Positions 62,878 through 64,000 of a DNA stretch of 64,000 nucleotides are shown here, piece by piece; the stretch's first letter is position 1, and each line of letters begins with the position of its first letter. The position numbers and the translations under genes are program-made. The DNA comes from Bradyrhizobium sp. Ash2021. GTDB taxonomy: Bacteria; Pseudomonadota; Alphaproteobacteria; Rhizobiales; Xanthobacteraceae. The notes under the pieces are model-generated. The model searched no databases. It was not told the origin of the DNA and saw nothing but the letters and a program-made list of their open reading frames with translations. The stretch lies in NCBI RefSeq assembly GCF_031202265.1, contig NZ_CP100605.1, positions 248,001 to 312,000 of the forward strand, given 5' to 3'.

Positions 62878-63205
62878 TCCAACTGTGCGTCGGCTCAACG
62901 TTTAGTCCTCATTGTACGAAGGGATAAATGTGGGTGTGGGGGCCGCGACGGGATAGCGCGGCAAGTAAGGGAAGAGAGTAAGTACAAATGGCATATCTAA
63001 GCAGTTGCCGCGCGGAAGTTACTGGCGCAGCAAAAGGTGCTCTTCGTCCTGCACATTGACCCCGACCGCGACGCCGACCGCGCGCGGCGAGCCTTCGAAA
63101 GCCACCTATCGCGCGCCAGATGGATGACGGAGCAAGGTTATCGCCATCTGCTGCGAGGCGGCGCCTCGCGCAACTTATGACCATCGGCTCTGCGCAGAGG
63201 ATACT
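62878..63205 (+). other. mostly non-coding; possible gene tail
   Basis: A plus-strand frame from about 63003 to TGA 63179 reads KLLAQQKVLFVLHIDPDRDA then MTEQGYRHLLRGGASRNL without a start; it may be a 3' gene remnant. Nothing else seen. Confidence 0.35.
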
Positions 63206-63538
63206 TTAGCTCAATGTAAATTGAGCCCCGGCCGCGCCCTTGCAACGCATGTACCGTTCCAGCTCATGGATCGGCGTCGACTTCGGGCGGCGCACAATGT
63301 CTAGCGCGACCGTTTGATGCGTGTCGCACCCGAGGCACTTCACCTCAAGATACCTATAACCAGCGTTCAGAGCGTCGCCCAGTGCCGGGGACGGTTGGGC
63401 CGGACCTTGGAAGCCCAGCATCCACGCGTTCCAGGCTTCGCAGGCAAGCCGATCCGCTTCCTTGCGCGCTTTCGCCGCCCGCTCAGCCGATGCCCGGACC
63501 GAGCCGCCGTAGATAGTCTCTCGTGATTTGGTGCCCAT
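63206..63538 (-). CDS. truncated relative of the 35749 zinc-ribbon-like protein
   Basis: 110 aa from ATG 63538: MGTKSRETIYGGSVRASAER, AWMLGFQGPAQPSPALGDAL, VKCLGCDTHQTVALDIVRRP up to ELERYMRC, then KGAAGAQFTLS and stop. The second CxxC and the YPYKRSHLVAL segment of the paralogue are gone, so the gene has lost its 3' end. Confidence 0.65.
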   Translation of the reverse strand: MGTKSRETIYGGSVRASAERAAKARKEADRLACEAWNAWMLGFQGPAQPSPALGDALNAGYRYLEVKCLGCDTHQTVALDIVRRPKSTPIHELERYMRCKGAAGAQFTLS

Positions 63539-64000
63539 GCCGCAATGAAAGCGTAGCGGCGGTGGCCGTGCAAATTATCAATCCGTTGGGGATCGATACG
63601 CGGGCGGGCTACTGGGCGTCGTGGGTGTGGATAGTGAGCGCGCACTGTTCGCCCATCTGATCGCCAGCGTCAACGCAGTCTGCATTCGCAGCTGACCAGT
63701 TCGGATCGGTGTAGGTCATAAAACTGCACGATTGCGAAGAATTTTAATCATGGCAATGCGGCTGGCCCTGACGTGACGATCCTGCGCGATGAGCGCGTCC
63801 GATGGAGAGCGCGCTTAGCTCGTCGGTCCACAGCGACCGCGTCATCTCAGTGATGATATTGCCCTTATCCGGTCTTAGGCTAGTGCTAGCCGCAAGCGCA
63901 TGACTTGACGCGCGAACGGCACGAACAGTTGCAGAAAGACGTAAACTTGCTCGCGCTCCGGATTTGCTGCCGTTGGGTGACCCGCTTCATTCACCGAAGC
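63539..64000 (+). other. no supported gene at window end
   Basis: Open frames are short and lack ribosome sites or family features. Confidence 0.35.

Overview
The window looks like an accessory, insertion-sequence-rich chromosomal region of an alphaproteobacterium of the Bradyrhizobium/Nitrobacteraceae type. This is inferred from the GC-rich codon use, the IS set (IS256, IS5, IS701, IS1182 and IS30 families), DUF3551, BA14K-like and MxKDx-repeat small secreted proteins, FixK-type boxes and a GlsB-like stress protein. No rRNA gene, complete tRNA gene or CRISPR array was seen.

Layout. 1-7 kb: an IS256 copy truncating a small gene, small hypothetical genes, a PilZ protein, a decayed Crp/Fnr regulator and an MHS-type MFS transporter. 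7-12.1 kb: a gene split by a second IS256, then a truncated ComEC-like metallo-beta-lactamase-fold gene, a four-TM protein and a TIR protein, which together look like the remains of a conflict or defence locus. 12.1-13 kb: repeats. 13-22 kb: the best-preserved metabolic region: DUF1223, an MxKDx peptide, an enolase-superfamily enzyme, a FAH/hydratase, two GSTs, an ABM monooxygenase, an SDR, a HAD enzyme, a TetR regulator and an AhpC/TSA peroxiredoxin. Four near-identical imperfect palindromes lie in front of these transcription units, so I read them as one local TetR regulon for handling an electrophilic or halogenated/aromatic compound. 22-30 kb: IS5, a Na/Pi symporter with PhoU domain, a NUDIX protein and a DUF3489-DUF2924-serine recombinase module cut by IS701. 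30-36.5 kb: an XRE regulator and many very small genes, several with single-base frameshifts in short homopolymers. 36.5-40.5 kb: GlsB, a hydrolase-cyclase fusion protein and a full group II intron. 40.6-47.5 kb: an IS pile-up (IS5, IS701, partial IS1182, IS30, full IS1182) enclosing a secreted Gly/Cys-rich protein. 47.5-50 kb: Cys-rich proteins and a secreted hydrolase-IalB fusion behind FixK-type boxes. 50.5-54.3 kb: an element bounded by perfect 18-bp inverted repeats that carries a large serine recombinase and a DDE integrase. 54.3-64 kb: a truncated intron copy, rhodanese, decaying small genes, SRAP (YedK) fragments, a third IS256 identical to the first, and a second copy of the first IS5.

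Two themes dominate. Insertions can be undone in silico: IS256 at 57.7 kb (8-bp duplication), IS701 at 28 kb (CTAG) and IS5 at 61.8 kb (TTA) have clean target duplications and restore continuous genes or operons; IS256 at 8.2 kb is less clean but also restores a frame. Separately, at least eight otherwise conserved-looking small genes carry one-base indels in homopolymer runs, which means either real decay or base-calling errors in the assembly. Family assignments rest on recalled family features; no database search was possible.
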